A program made the position numbers and the translations under genes. The notes beneath the pieces were generated by a model. It was not told the DNA's origin, did not search any database, and worked only from the letters and a program-made list of their open reading frames with translations. Below, one piece after another: positions 1-9,355 of a DNA stretch of 64,000 nt (positions are counted from its first letter, which is position 1; every line of letters begins with the position of its first letter). This stretch comes from Prevotella sp. oral taxon 475 (lineage in GTDB: Bacteria > Bacteroidota > Bacteroidia > Bacteroidales > Bacteroidaceae): positions 1,404,001-1,468,000 of the forward strand of contig NZ_CP072334.1 of assembly GCF_018127805.1 (NCBI RefSeq), in the 5' to 3' direction.

Positions 1-261
1 CGTTTCGCAGGGGCTTACAGCGAGAGAGAGCATCGCGACGGAAGACGCTTCGACCGTGATACAAAAGGCTCCGAACGAAAGGACTTTGGCAGAAAGAGCG
101 GAGATTTCGGCAGAAAAGGTAAAGACTTCGACCGAAATAGGGGATTCGACCGAAAAGGCAAGAATTTCGATTACAAGGAGAGAGCCTTTGGAAAAGACGC
201 TAAACGCGGCGAGAAAAGATCGAACAGAGAATTTACTAACTTGATAGACCATGACGATTAG
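1..261 (+). CDS. C-terminal end of an RNA-binding protein (partial)
   Basis: The window opens inside this gene. Frame 1 is open from base 1 to a TAG at 259-261 and gives 86 residues of strongly basic, low-complexity sequence with repeated Phe-Asp-Arg, Phe-Gly-Arg and Lys-Asp-Phe motifs. Tails of this kind occur in Bacteroidota on RNA enzymes such as RsuA/RluB-type pseudouridine synthases and DEAD-box helicases; the catalytic domain lies outside the window, so the choice stays open. The stop overlaps the ATG of the next gene by 11 bases, which suggests translational coupling. An ATG-started ORF in frame 2 (56-244) is only a shadow of this tail. Confidence 0.75.
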   Translation, partial: RFAGAYSEREHRDGRRFDRDTKGSERKDFGRKSGDFGRKGKDFDRNRGFDRKGKNFDYKERAFGKDAKRGEKRSNREFTNLIDHDD

Positions 262-2437
262 ACAACTGATCGTGGGGATATTGCTGTCTCCACTCGCATT
301 ATTCCTACAAGGCATGCAGGCACAAAAGCTGTTTACGCTGGAAGATCTCAACTTCGGAGGTAACAATTACCACAAGATGATACCGGAAAATCGGTACACC
401 AAGTGGTGGGGAGAGGAACTGATGCGCGCCGATACGGAGTTTTGCGCGTTGATCAATAAGAAAACGGGTAAGGAAACGACGCTCTTCACCCTCGAGGACA
501 TGAACCGCTGGACAGGAAACGATGAGGAAAACAAGATGAAGTCTCTCTCACACGTGGAGTTTCCTTATGCGGGTGAGCCGCTGGTGTTGCTGAACAACGC
601 GAAGAAACGCATGCTGGTGAATTGGAAAACCGGGAAAATGGTATGGCAGCAGACGGCAAAAGACGAGACCTCGGCCGACTGGAACGCACGCTCACGAGCC
701 GTGGCTTTTGTGAAAAACGACAACCTATATATCACAGATGCTGAAGGAAAGACTCGGCAACTCACAACCGATGGCAGTCGGAACGTGGTTTACGGGCAGA
801 GTGTGCACAGAGATGAGTTTGGTATCTACAAGGGTACGTTTTGGAGCAACGACGGACAGAAGTTGGCTTTCTACCGGATGGATCAGTCGATGGTGACCGA
901 CTATCCGCTCGTAGATATCAATACACGCATTGCAACAGAGACTCCGACGAAATATCCGATGGCCGGCGAGACTTCACACAAAGTGACGGTAGGCATCTAC
1001 GACCTCAAAACGCAAAATGTCATCTATCTCAATACGGGCGATCCGACCAACCGTTATTTCACCAACATTGCCTGGTCGCCCGATGATAAGAAGCTCTATC
1101 TCATAGAACTCAATCGGGCGCAGACCAATTGCTCACTCGATGCCTACGATACAACGACGGGCAACCAACTAAAAACGCTCTACACCGAGCACAACGACAA
1201 GTATGTGCATCCCATGCACCCCATTACGTTCTTACCGTGGGACGAGAATCTCTTTCTGTTGCAGAGCGAGAAAGATGGCTTTAACCATCTCTACCTCTTC
1301 GATACGAAAGGTCGGGAAAGAAAACAGCTCACCTCCGGTCGGTGGGTGGTGCTCAACTTACTGGGATTCAACCCTAAAACGAAAGAGGTTATCATCCTTT
1401 CGACAGAGTGTAGTGCAATACAAAATAATATCTATGCTGTAAATCTACTGACGGGCAGACGTCGACTCTTGGACAACGGTAGAGGTTGCCATGCCAATAC
1501 AGTAGGTGATGGTGGCAGTAGGAGGGGAGCTCTGAGTGCGTCGGGCGGATGGTTGATCGACAATTATACCGAACCCACTGTTCCACGAAACATCTCTATT
1601 GTGAATGTAGCTACGGCAAAGGCCATCGATTACTTCACTGCAGACGACCCCTGGACGGGCTACACCGTTCCCGAATACACCTGCGGAACGATAAAAGCAG
1701 CCGACGGCATTACCGATCTATACTATCGGATGGTGAAACCCACCCATTTTAATCCTCAAAAGAAATATCCCACCATCGTCTATGTATACGGAGGACCGGG
1801 TGTTCGCAATGTGGAGGCGCGCTGGCATTTTTGGTCGCGCGGATGGGAAACCTACATGGCGCAGAAAGGTTACTTGCTCTTTATCCTTGATAACCGTGGC
1901 AGCTGCAACCGCGGACTGGCTTTCGAACAAGCGACGTTCCATCATTTGGGTATCGAAGAGATGAAAGATCAGATGATGGGCGTAGACTTCTTACGCTCGC
2001 TGCCCTATGTCGATGCTGCACGGATGGGTGTACATGGTTGGAGTTTCGGCGGATTTATGACTACAAATCTCATGACGACTCACCCCGAAACATTCAAGGT
2101 GGGTGTAGCCGGCGGTCCGGTTATTGACTGGAAATGGTACGAGGCGATGTATGGCGAACGCTATATGGGCATGCCGCAAAACAATCCCGAGGGATATGCA
2201 GAAAGCAGTTTGCTGTCCAAGGCCAAGAATCTGAAGGGCAAACTACAAATCATCACGGGCATGAACGATCCTGTTGTCGTTCCGCAGCACTGTCTTAACT
2301 TCCTACAAGCTTGTATCAAGGCCGGCACGCAGCCCGATTTCTTTGTCTATCCAGGTGAACCTCACAACATGCGCGGCCGGCAGAGCACCCATCTGCACGA
2401 GCGCATCTCACAATATTTTGACGACTATTTAAAGTAA
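251..2437 (+). CDS. ptpA: Prolyl tripeptidyl/dipeptidyl peptidase, family S9B (PtpA-like)
   Basis: Serine exopeptidase that removes N-terminal tri- or dipeptides ending in proline; it acts in the periplasm or at the cell surface and supports peptide use. The 728-aa protein has a signal peptide (residues 1-25), a beta-propeller and a C-terminal alpha/beta hydrolase domain. The nucleophile motif GWSFGG places Ser598; Asp673 (GMNDPVV) and His705 (EPHN) complete the triad. All three are offset by five from the catalytic residues I recall for Porphyromonas gingivalis PtpA (603, 678, 710), and the propeller segment FYRMDQSM also matches my memory of PtpA, so I favour tripeptidyl over dipeptidyl activity. 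The serine motif has Phe where most relatives have Tyr. It overlaps the upstream gene by 11 bases and lies 6 bases before purD. Confidence 0.9.
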   Translation: MTIRQLIVGILLSPLALFLQGMQAQKLFTLEDLNFGGNNYHKMIPENRYTKWWGEELMRADTEFCALINKKTGKETTLFTLEDMNRWTGNDEENKMKSLSHVEFPYAGEPLVLLNNAKKRMLVNWKTGKMVWQQTAKDETSADWNARSRAVAFVKNDNLYITDAEGKTRQLTTDGSRNVVYGQSVHRDEFGIYKGTFWSNDGQKLAFYRMDQSMVTDYPLVDINTRIATETPTKYPMAGETSHKVTVGIYDLKTQNVIYLNTGDPTNRYFTNIAWSPDDKKLYLIELNRAQTNCSLDAYDTTTGNQLKTLYTEHNDKYVHPMHPITFLPWDENLFLLQSEKDGFNHLYLFDTKGRERKQLTSGRWVVLNLLGFNPKTKEVIILSTECSAIQNNIYAVNLLTGRRRLLDNGRGCHANTVGDGGSRRGALSASGGWLIDNYTEPTVPRNISIVNVATAKAIDYFTADDPWTGYTVPEYTCGTIKAADGITDLYYRMVKPTHFNPQKKYPTIVYVYGGPGVRNVEARWHFWSRGWETYMAQKGYLLFILDNRGSCNRGLAFEQATFHHLGIEEMKDQMMGVDFLRSLPYVDAARMGVHGWSFGGFMTTNLMTTHPETFKVGVAGGPVIDWKWYEAMYGERYMGMPQNNPEGYAESSLLSKAKNLKGKLQIITGMNDPVVVPQHCLNFLQACIKAGTQPDFFVYPGEPHNMRGRQSTHLHERISQYFDDYLK

Positions 2438-2443
2438 CAAAGC

Positions 2444-3712
2444 ATGAAGATATTACTCTTAGGCAGTGGCGGTCGAGAGCATGCCCTGGCTTGGAAGATA
2501 GCCCAAAGTCCGAAAGTAGACAAGCTGTTCATCGCTCCAGGAAACCCAGGAACAGCGGAAGTGGGCGAAAACATTGCCATCAGCGTGAATGATTTTGAAG
2601 CCTTAAAACGTTTTGCACTCGACAACGACGTGCAAATGGTGGTGGTAGGTCCGGAAGATCCGTTGGTGAATGGTATTTACGATGCGTTCAAAAACGATCC
2701 GCAAACGGTCCATATCCCCGTCATCGGTCCTTCACACAAGGGGGCAATGCTCGAGGGGAGCAAAGACTTTGCTAAGGCTTTCATGGCCCGTCACAACATC
2801 CCCACGGCACGTTATCTCACCGTTACAGCACAAAATATCGACGAGGGAGAGGCTTTTCTCGAAAAACTCAAGGCACCCTACGTATTGAAAGCTGACGGAC
2901 TTTGCGCTGGAAAGGGTGTTCTCATCCTGTCGACTCTCGAGCAGGCCAAGAGCGAACTGCACAAGATGCTCGGCGGAATGTTCGGCAATGCCTCGGCCTC
3001 AGTCGTGGTAGAAGAGTTTCTCTGCGGAACGGAATGTTCTGTTTTTATACTCACCGATGGTAAAGACTATCGCATTCTGCCCGAAGCAAAAGACTATAAA
3101 CGCATCGGCGAGCACGACACCGGCCTGAACACAGGCGGTATGGGCAGCGTGAGTCCCGTTCCGTTTGCTACCCCGGAATGGATGCAAAAAGTAGAAAACC
3201 AGATTATCCGCCCTACAGTAGAGGGATTGGCAGCTGAAGGCATTGATTACAAAGGATTTATTTTCTTCGGACTTATCAACGTGTCCGGCGAGCCGATGGT
3301 GATCGAATACAATTGTCGCATGGGCGACCCGGAAACCGAAAGCGTGATGTTGCGTCTGAAGAGTGATCTGGTGGATCTCTTCGAAGGAGTTGCTCAGGGC
3401 AATCTTTCCTCTCGGGAGATTGTCTTTGACCCTCGTGCAGCAGTTTCTGTGATGCTCGTGAGCGGTGGTTATCCGCAGGAATACCAAAAAGGTTATCCTA
3501 TCTCGGGCCTTGAGGCCATCGAGGGTAGCATTCTTTTTCACAGCGGAACGACTCTCAACGGTCGGCAGCTTGTGACAAATGGTGGTCGGGTGTTGGCTGT
3601 GAGCTCTTATGGAGAAAACCGGAGTAAGGCTCTACAAAGGAGCTTTGAGACAGCTAATGCCATCCAATTCAGCGGAAAATATTTCCGTCGCGACATCGGA
3701 CAAGACCTCTAA
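2444..3712 (+). CDS. purD: Phosphoribosylamine-glycine ligase (GARS)
   Basis: Cytoplasmic ATP-grasp enzyme of de novo purine synthesis that joins glycine to 5-phosphoribosylamine to give GAR. The 422-aa length is normal for a monofunctional PurD. The N-terminal nucleotide-fold motif [13 protein letters not shown], the ATP-grasp lid segment around [16 protein letters not shown] and the metal-site motif [12 protein letters not shown] are all present. The gene starts 6 bases after the peptidase, so the two are probably cotranscribed although functionally unrelated. Other purine genes are not in the window. No frameshift or missing key residue was seen. Confidence 0.96.
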   Translation: MKILLLGSGGREHALAWKIAQSPKVDKLFIAPGNPGTAEVGENIAISVNDFEALKRFALDNDVQMVVVGPEDPLVNGIYDAFKNDPQTVHIPVIGPSHKGAMLEGSKDFAKAFMARHNIPTARYLTVTAQNIDEGEAFLEKLKAPYVLKADGLCAGKGVLILSTLEQAKSELHKMLGGMFGNASASVVVEEFLCGTECSVFILTDGKDYRILPEAKDYKRIGEHDTGLNTGGMGSVSPVPFATPEWMQKVENQIIRPTVEGLAAEGIDYKGFIFFGLINVSGEPMVIEYNCRMGDPETESVMLRLKSDLVDLFEGVAQGNLSSREIVFDPRAAVSVMLVSGGYPQEYQKGYPISGLEAIEGSILFHSGTTLNGRQLVTNGGRVLAVSSYGENRSKALQRSFETANAIQFSGKYFRRDIGQDL

Positions 3713-3724
3713 AGCATCGATAGA

Positions 3725-3769
3725 ATATTCTACCCGGGCCAATGGCCTCGTCTTATGAAAGTAGAATAT
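3725..3769 (+). other. Hairpin downstream of purD
   Basis: A 9-bp inverted repeat (ATATTCTAC at 3725-3733, GTAGAATAT at 3761-3769) encloses a second small hairpin, GGCC-AAT-GGCC. There is no T-run after it, so it is not a clear intrinsic terminator; it may be an RNA processing or stability element between purD and the next gene. Confidence 0.4.
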
Positions 3770-3791
3770 ATCCTGCTGCATTAAAATAAGG

Positions 3792-4724
3792 ATGAGCACA
3801 AAAAGATTACAGAACAGGATAGCAGAAAGCCGAATAGCCCTACCTATAACCGCCGTTTATGTCTTGACGGTGTACATGGCGGCAGGACTATTCAGGAACG
3901 ATCTTTGGTTGCCGTTTATCAGTTTGGGTTTCTCGACTTATCTCATGGTCGAACTCAACAACCAAAACGCTCTGTTGCGGGTTTACAGCCGGATGGTGTC
4001 GTGTGTGTTCCTCGTGTTTGTCTCGCTGGCAGGTCGTCAACTCCTCTCCACCGAAGCCTCGGTGGTACTGGTGAGTCTAGCGGCCTACTATCTCATTGTA
4101 TTCAATGCCTACCAAAACCGCTCGGCCACGGCTATTACCTTTTATGCATTCCTGTGCATCGGCATCGCTTCTACGGTATTTGTACAGATACTCTTTCTTG
4201 TACCCGTGCTTTGGATTCTCCATGCCAGTAAAGTTTTGGCAATGAGCTATCGAACGTTTTGGGCATCGGTCCTGGGTCTTGTGGCACCCTATTGGTTCAC
4301 TGTAGGCTATTACATTTACGAAGATCGGATGGTCGATTTCATCACGCACTTTACAGCCCTTGCTCGGTTCCAACCGCCGTTTGAATATCCGACTGTGAGT
4401 TGTGAGCAATGGCTCACTGTAGGCTATCTTGCGATCGTTTCGCTCATTGGGATAGGACATTACCTGCGCAGTAGTCGTAACGATAAGATTCGCACTCGCA
4501 TGATTTACGAAATGTTCATAGTAATCAACCTCTCCATCTTGCTCTTCATGGCCCTGCAACCGCAACATGTGAATCATCTGTTGCCCGCACTCATCGTTAC
4601 CTCCTCACCTATTGTGGCCCATTTCATCACTCTTACCCGAACCGCTTTCACCAACATCGTCTTTTCTTTGATATGGATGTCGGCTATTATTCTCACCGTT
4701 TACAATCTATGGATGCAATCATAG
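3792..4724 (+). CDS. Multi-pass membrane protein of unknown function (DUF6427-like)
   Basis: A 310-aa hydrophobic protein with about eight to ten predicted membrane segments spread over its whole length, joined by short basic loops. I recognise no catalytic motif. Size, hydropathy and position resemble the Bacteroidota-specific family annotated as DUF6427; that assignment is from general resemblance, not a search. The ATG at 3792 is preceded by an A-rich stretch rather than a clear Shine-Dalgarno, as is common in this phylum. Its 3' end overlaps the next membrane gene by 16 bases, which suggests the two are translated together. Confidence 0.7.
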   Translation: MSTKRLQNRIAESRIALPITAVYVLTVYMAAGLFRNDLWLPFISLGFSTYLMVELNNQNALLRVYSRMVSCVFLVFVSLAGRQLLSTEASVVLVSLAAYYLIVFNAYQNRSATAITFYAFLCIGIASTVFVQILFLVPVLWILHASKVLAMSYRTFWASVLGLVAPYWFTVGYYIYEDRMVDFITHFTALARFQPPFEYPTVSCEQWLTVGYLAIVSLIGIGHYLRSSRNDKIRTRMIYEMFIVINLSILLFMALQPQHVNHLLPALIVTSSPIVAHFITLTRTAFTNIVFSLIWMSAIILTVYNLWMQS

Positions 4725-5161
4725 CCCTACTCATTCAATACGGATATGGAGGAATGTTTCTTTCGGCCGTACTTGCCGGCAGCGTCATTCCCTTCAGTAG
4801 CGAAGCCGTAATGCTAGGCTTGCAGGCTGCTGGACTCTCGCCATGGCCGCTCATCCTCTATGGAACAGTAGGTAATGTCATGGGCGGAATGATTAATTAC
4901 GGCGTAGGTCGATTGGGCCGAACCGACTGGATAGAACGCTATCTCCACGTTAAACCCGAGAAACTACATCGTGCCGAACGATTCATGGCCGGTCGTGGAG
5001 CCTGGATGGGTTTCTTTGCCTTCCTGCCTATTCTCGGCAGTGCCATCACAGTAGTATTGGGACTGATGCGTGCCAACGTCGGTATTACCCTCGTGAGTAT
5101 GACCTTCGGTAAATTCATCCGTTTTGCTTTGTTGGTATTCGGAGCCAGTTTATTTTTTTAG
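4709..5161 (+). CDS. Small DedA/YqaA-family membrane protein (VTT domain)
   Basis: A 150-aa inner-membrane protein of the SNARE-associated/DedA superfamily, YqaA branch. Members of the superfamily are linked to lipid transport and membrane homeostasis; the substrate here cannot be read from sequence. Visible features are the N-terminal re-entrant segment ending in GSVIPFSSEAVMLG, the motif GTVGNVMGGMINYGVGRLG, and a C-terminal segment with AFLPILGSAITVVLGLMR. I chose the ATG at 4709 over the in-frame ATG at 4673 because homologues begin just before the first membrane helix; this start overlaps the preceding gene by 16 bases. Confidence 0.82.
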   Translation: MDAIIALLIQYGYGGMFLSAVLAGSVIPFSSEAVMLGLQAAGLSPWPLILYGTVGNVMGGMINYGVGRLGRTDWIERYLHVKPEKLHRAERFMAGRGAWMGFFAFLPILGSAITVVLGLMRANVGITLVSMTFGKFIRFALLVFGASLFF

Positions 5162-5166
5162 AATTT

Positions 5167-6003
5167 ATGAAGAAAAACAATATATCTCTCCTGTTCGTTC
5201 TTGTAGTGATGTTGTTCAGTGCCTGTACCCCACAAAAGAAAGGATTGAATCGCACGCTCACCGTCACCATCGAGCCTCTGCGCTACTTCACCGAAGCGAT
5301 TGCCGGCAATCGCTTCCGGGTTCAAACGATGGTTCCCAAGGGAGGTAATCCCGAGACCTACGAACCCACCGTGCAGCAGATGATGCAACTCTCACACAGC
5401 GACCTCTACATCAAGGTAGGCAGTATCGGATTCGAACAGACCTGGATGAAAAAGCTTGAAGCGAACGCACCGCACACCATCATCGTCGACTCTTCCGAGG
5501 GTATCATCCCACAGGAGAGTGCTCACGGCATCGTTGATCCACACACCTGGATGAGTTGTCAGAACGCTCTACTCATGGCACAGAACATCTACAAAGCTCT
5601 TGTCCGAATCGACAAGGAAGACAGCCTCTATTTCAAGACCAACTTAGAGCAACTCACAGCCCAAATCAGAGCCACCAACACGCGTATCTGCGAGAGTTTG
5701 ACGAAAGACAAGTGCCGGTCCTTTCTCATCTATCATCCCGTACTCACCTATTACGCCCGCGAGTATCGTCTACAACAACTGTACATTGAAGACGAGGGGC
5801 GCGAACCCTCGGCCGCACAACTCGGCAAGATCATCGCCACGGCCAAGTCCCAAGGCGTAAGGGTATTGTTCGTGCAGCGCGAGTTTGCCAATCGAAACGC
5901 CACCATTGTGGCCCGGAGCGTGGGGGCAGAGATAGTAGACTTTAATCCGTTGGGCTACAACTGGCCGGAGGAGATGATCAAAGTAGCCAAATCATTGAAG
6001 TAA
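5167..6003 (+). CDS. znuA: Zinc/manganese ABC transporter substrate-binding lipoprotein (ZnuA)
   Basis: Periplasmic metal-binding component (cluster A-I) of a high-affinity zinc or manganese importer. The 278-aa protein begins with a lipoprotein signal peptide whose lipobox LFSAC puts the lipidated Cys at residue 20. The family signature GGNPETYEPTVQQMMQ follows, and His residues that could bind metal appear in SAHGIVDPHTWMS and SFLIYHPVLTYYA. The usual His-rich central loop of ZnuA is absent; instead the partner ATPase carries a His-rich N-terminus. It starts 5 bases after the DedA-like gene and ends 13 bases before znuC. Confidence 0.9.
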   Translation: MKKNNISLLFVLVVMLFSACTPQKKGLNRTLTVTIEPLRYFTEAIAGNRFRVQTMVPKGGNPETYEPTVQQMMQLSHSDLYIKVGSIGFEQTWMKKLEANAPHTIIVDSSEGIIPQESAHGIVDPHTWMSCQNALLMAQNIYKALVRIDKEDSLYFKTNLEQLTAQIRATNTRICESLTKDKCRSFLIYHPVLTYYAREYRLQQLYIEDEGREPSAAQLGKIIATAKSQGVRVLFVQREFANRNATIVARSVGAEIVDFNPLGYNWPEEMIKVAKSLK

Positions 6004-6016
6004 AGGAGATACGGCA

Positions 6017-6895
6017 ATGGTTCTTCACCAACATACAGACACCCACAAGTATTCAGATTCTCATCCGCCTACAGATGCTGGCGAACATGGGAATACTTAC
6101 GAACAAAGAACTTTCCACAGGCAGCCGACGACCGATCGTCAACCCATCATCCGCCTCAACGACATCACCGCAGGCTATGAAGACAAGGTAGCACTGGAGA
6201 ATGTGTCGCTGGAGATTTTCGACCACGACTTTCTCGGCGTCATCGGTCCCAACGGCGGTGGTAAGACCACTCTCATGCGCATCATCCTCGGTATGCTCAA
6301 GCCCTTCTCGGGTCAGGTGTCTTACTATCGCAACGGTAGATCCGTACCCGAACTAACCATCGGTTACCTACCCCAGTATAACGACATCGATCGGCAATTC
6401 CCCATCTCCGTCTCCGAGGTCGTACTCTCGGGCTTGAGTCGTCAAACACCCCTCTTCGCACCTTTCACCAAAGAGCATCATCAAAGGGTGAACGAAACGC
6501 TTCGTCGCATCGACATGGAAGATTTCGCTCATCGCCCCATCGGATCGCTCAGCGGCGGACAACTGCAACGCGTACTCCTGGCCCGGGCCATCGTTTCGCG
6601 CCCCGAGGTAGTGGTACTTGATGAGCCCAACACCTACATCGACAAGCGTTTTCAAGAGCAGATGTACCAAATGCTTGACACCATCAATCACGACTGTGCC
6701 ATCATCATCGTGAGTCACGACGTAGGTACCATCCTGCAAAACGTGAAAGAGGTGGCCTGCGTAAATCGCACGCTGCATTACCACAACAGCACAGAGATTC
6801 CGAATAGCGAACTGCGTGAGCATTTCGGTTGTCCCATCGAACTGCTCGGGCATGGCGACATGCCACACCGGGTTCTCAAAAGCCACGACGACTGA
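6017..6895 (+). CDS. znuC: Zinc/manganese ABC transporter ATP-binding protein (ZnuC) with His-rich N-terminus
   Basis: Cytoplasmic ATPase subunit of the metal importer. It has Walker A GPNGGGKTT (residues 77-85), signature LSGGQLQR (about 180) and Walker B VVVLDEP (about 203), followed by a switch His in IVSHD. Compared with ordinary ZnuC (about 250 aa) there is a 45-residue N-terminal extension with six His residues in its first 34 positions, which could bind metal. AAAGGAG lies about 8 bases before the ATG at 6017, so the extension is probably really translated. No permease gene follows: the next gene is convergent, so the membrane subunit must be encoded elsewhere or be missing. Confidence 0.9.
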   Translation: MVLHQHTDTHKYSDSHPPTDAGEHGNTYEQRTFHRQPTTDRQPIIRLNDITAGYEDKVALENVSLEIFDHDFLGVIGPNGGGKTTLMRIILGMLKPFSGQVSYYRNGRSVPELTIGYLPQYNDIDRQFPISVSEVVLSGLSRQTPLFAPFTKEHHQRVNETLRRIDMEDFAHRPIGSLSGGQLQRVLLARAIVSRPEVVVLDEPNTYIDKRFQEQMYQMLDTINHDCAIIIVSHDVGTILQNVKEVACVNRTLHYHNSTEIPNSELREHFGCPIELLGHGDMPHRVLKSHDD

Positions 6896-7077
6896 TCCCC
6901 TTCTGCTTCCTCACCCAAGACAGCTTTAAAATCTTATCGGAGTTATATTCCTCTCCCGTGGATGAAACGTAAAACGTATAAGAAAAAGGAGGATGTATCA
7001 TAATTCTTGATGGTACATTCTCCTCTTTCTTTTTGTATCTCTTTCCATACCGCAGTTTGGAAGGCAAAAGAGATTTT

Positions 7078-7418
7078 GATACCGAAAATCTCGGATTTTG
7101 AGTAGCAAAAAAGTTTTTGATGCACAGAATCTCAGATTTTCGTGTAGAAAAAAGTTTTTGATGCACAGAATCTCGGATTTTCGTGCAGAAAAAAGATTTT
7201 GATGCACAGAATCTCGGATTTTCGTGCAGAAAAAAGATTTTGATGCACAGAATCTCGGATTTTGGAGCAGAAAAAAGATTTTGATGCACAGAATCTCGGA
7301 TTTTCATGCAGAAAAAAGATTTTAATGCCGAAAACCTCAGGTTCTGGAGTAAAAAAGAGATTTTGATACCGAAAATCTCAGATTTTGGGGTAGAAAAAAG
7401 ATTTTCATGCACAAAATG
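7078..7418. repeat. Array 1: tandem repeat, period 41 bp, about 9 units
   Basis: Nine units start at 7078, 7119, 7160, 7201, 7242, 7283, 7324, 7365 and 7406, each exactly 41 bp apart. A unit contains an odd-centred palindrome of the type AAAATC-TCG-GATTTT plus the inverted pair TGCAC/GTGCA. The outer units are more diverged than the central ones. The array fills the space between convergent znuC and the fimbrillin gene (6895-7534). Because the unit has few stops on the minus strand, overlapping ORFs appear there, but with a 41-bp period these are a by-product of the repeat. Confidence 0.95.
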
Positions 7419-7470
7419 CTGCAGTCGATGAGAGAATCAAGGTTGAGCGAACAATGATATAAAAGAAGAA

Positions 7471-7498
7471 AGGGCGTATCAGAAATTTGATACGCCCT
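7471..7498 (-). terminator. Intrinsic terminator of the fimbrillin gene
   Basis: An 11-bp perfect stem AGGGCGTATCA/TGATACGCCCT with a 6-base loop, followed on the minus strand by a T-rich stretch (TTTCTTCTTTT). It lies 36 bases past the fimbrillin stop codon. Confidence 0.85.
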
Positions 7499-7533
7499 GA
7501 AAATAGATAAAAGAATCGTCAATCCTCCTACGA

Positions 7534-9291
7534 TCAATACTTTACGAAGGGACGGAGAGTGGCACCATTTTTAAACCAATGAAGAAATGTACGATTACTA
7601 TCACCGATTCCAGTATAACTCCAATTGATAGTATAGATAATGGTTCCATAATCTCCGGGAGGAGCCATCGGTGACAAGTTATGCTCAAATTCATTGGATG
7701 TGGTGTAATCTATATAAGTATTTACACCCGAATCATCATTATGCAATTTGTCACCACCTACAGAGGTAAAAGCAATATTGGCTAAGGGACCGTAGAACTG
7801 ACTATAAGGACCACCTTGAAATCCGAGGACTCGGATATTGTCCCAATCGCTTACCGATGGCAGATACCATTTCAGGGCTGGCGTACCGGTATAGGTAACA
7901 CCAGGATCATATTCGGCCGCATTCTTGAAGGCAGGGAAATAGCTATTCTGTCCTTTCACTTTGTTTCCCGATACATTGGATGTGCTATAGGTAGGATCCC
8001 AGGTTTCGTCTAATCCACTTGTGGCACCACTTTCTCCCTTACTAAAATCATCGGGATTATTAGCAGTATGCGTATTGTGCTGCACAAAAACATCGCTATC
8101 TGGATCCTTGCTCCAATTGTATCCGCCGAATGAATTCTCGTCTCCCTTCCCCAATGGAACATTCTTCAGAGCTACAGCCATGTGGGCACCACGACTCAAA
8201 ACCACAGCAATGGGTGTCTTTGCTGTTGCAGCAGGTGCACCACCATACACGGTAGAGGTGATGATGTCGACAGACCCATCGCTCATCAGGTAGAGAAAAC
8301 GAAACATCAGGTTGACATTCAAGATATAGGAACCATTCTGTTCCAATTGAAGTGGCGTTTGAGGATTAAATGTAAAACTGTTGCCTGAAAGATTGGTCCT
8401 ATAAATCTGCCCTCCGGAAAAGGCAATTTTCAGTTTCGACACATCCGTACCAGGTATAAAGGCCGTCTCTTCCTTGCTAAGGTAGGTATAGGTTTCTCGA
8501 TATTGAGACATCGGCCAATAAGGGAATTGATCGACAAAGGTTTGCGATGCTGAAAAATTTTCTCCAGCTCCAGACGTCCAAGTGTCTGCAACGGCATCAT
8601 AAACGGCCGAACCGGGCACATCCGTGGCATTGATTGCTTGAAGAGCTGCCGCAGCCGAGAATCGCATGTAGCCGGTCAACTTCATCTTCACTTTGGCACC
8701 AGCATGCTTCATCGAGAAAGAGACATTCTGCTTTTTTGGCGAGGGGTTGATGGTTTGTGTGGTGCGTCCGATAAGAGCTTCGGCCGCATTGGCACGCAAG
8801 ACGGTAAGTTGGTTGCCGTTACGAGTCACCCGGTTGTTGTAAAGCACAAATAAGTAGGTTCCTGGAGCCAGCTGAATATCTTTATTGGCAGACATTGGAA
8901 TGAACTTACTACTCAACACCCGCCCTGTGAGTTCACCGCGAAAGGTGTGTGGTGATGCCGCATCAAAGGCCGCCATGGTGTAGATGCCATCAGCCAGTGC
9001 ACGGGTTTCTGCCGCCAAGTTGGTTTGTGCGGTGTCGCGACGAAGTGTCATCTGTGCCAGTACACCATTCCCTAGGTCTACAATGCGCTCGTGCACTACT
9101 GTGTCTTGTTTTGTATTGCGCGTCACAGAAATATCCTGATCCGCATTGAATCCAGCAAAATCGACATTGAATTCAACGGACTGGGTTAGATTCAGTACTT
9201 CATCTTCACTTATTTTGTCATTGTTGCAGGCCACAGCTAATAATAGCAGTGCGCCTCCCAACGCGAAAGATTTATATTTGTTTGTCTTCAT
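7534..9291 (-). CDS. Fimbrillin-family surface lipoprotein with C-terminal FISUMP-like domain
   Basis: Predicted surface or fimbrial lipoprotein of 585 aa. From the ATG at 9291 it has a lipoprotein signal with lipobox LAVAC (Cys22); an upstream ATG (9336) would add 15 residues that spoil the signal peptide, so it was not used. The N-terminal half looks like the Mfa/FimA type (beta-rich, with NGSYILNVN typical of fimbrillin-like proteins). Near residue 480 the motif WYLPSVSDWDNI resembles the FISUMP/major-paralogous domain of Bacteroidota surface proteins. It follows the 79-aa ORF by 64 bases and probably shares its promoter and leader. Its role (adhesin subunit or ligand-binding lipoprotein) is inferred. 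Confidence 0.82.
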   Translation of the reverse strand: MKTNKYKSFALGGALLLLAVACNNDKISEDEVLNLTQSVEFNVDFAGFNADQDISVTRNTKQDTVVHERIVDLGNGVLAQMTLRRDTAQTNLAAETRALADGIYTMAAFDAASPHTFRGELTGRVLSSKFIPMSANKDIQLAPGTYLFVLYNNRVTRNGNQLTVLRANAAEALIGRTTQTINPSPKKQNVSFSMKHAGAKVKMKLTGYMRFSAAAALQAINATDVPGSAVYDAVADTWTSGAGENFSASQTFVDQFPYWPMSQYRETYTYLSKEETAFIPGTDVSKLKIAFSGGQIYRTNLSGNSFTFNPQTPLQLEQNGSYILNVNLMFRFLYLMSDGSVDIITSTVYGGAPAATAKTPIAVVLSRGAHMAVALKNVPLGKGDENSFGGYNWSKDPDSDVFVQHNTHTANNPDDFSKGESGATSGLDETWDPTYSTSNVSGNKVKGQNSYFPAFKNAAEYDPGVTYTGTPALKWYLPSVSDWDNIRVLGFQGGPYSQFYGPLANIAFTSVGGDKLHNDDSGVNTYIDYTTSNEFEHNLSPMAPPGDYGTIIYTINWSYTGIGDSNRTFLHWFKNGATLRPFVKY

Positions 9292-9355
9292 TATTTTGTT
9301 CTTTTGATGTTTATCAATTCTCATTACTTTACTCATTACTTATACTACTTATTAT

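Noticed and set aside
6876-7412. A 178-aa minus-strand ORF (and shorter ones in the other frames) across repeat array 1
   Set aside because: It consists almost wholly of the 41-bp repeat; since 41 is not a multiple of three, the three frames cycle. No start context, no family resemblance.
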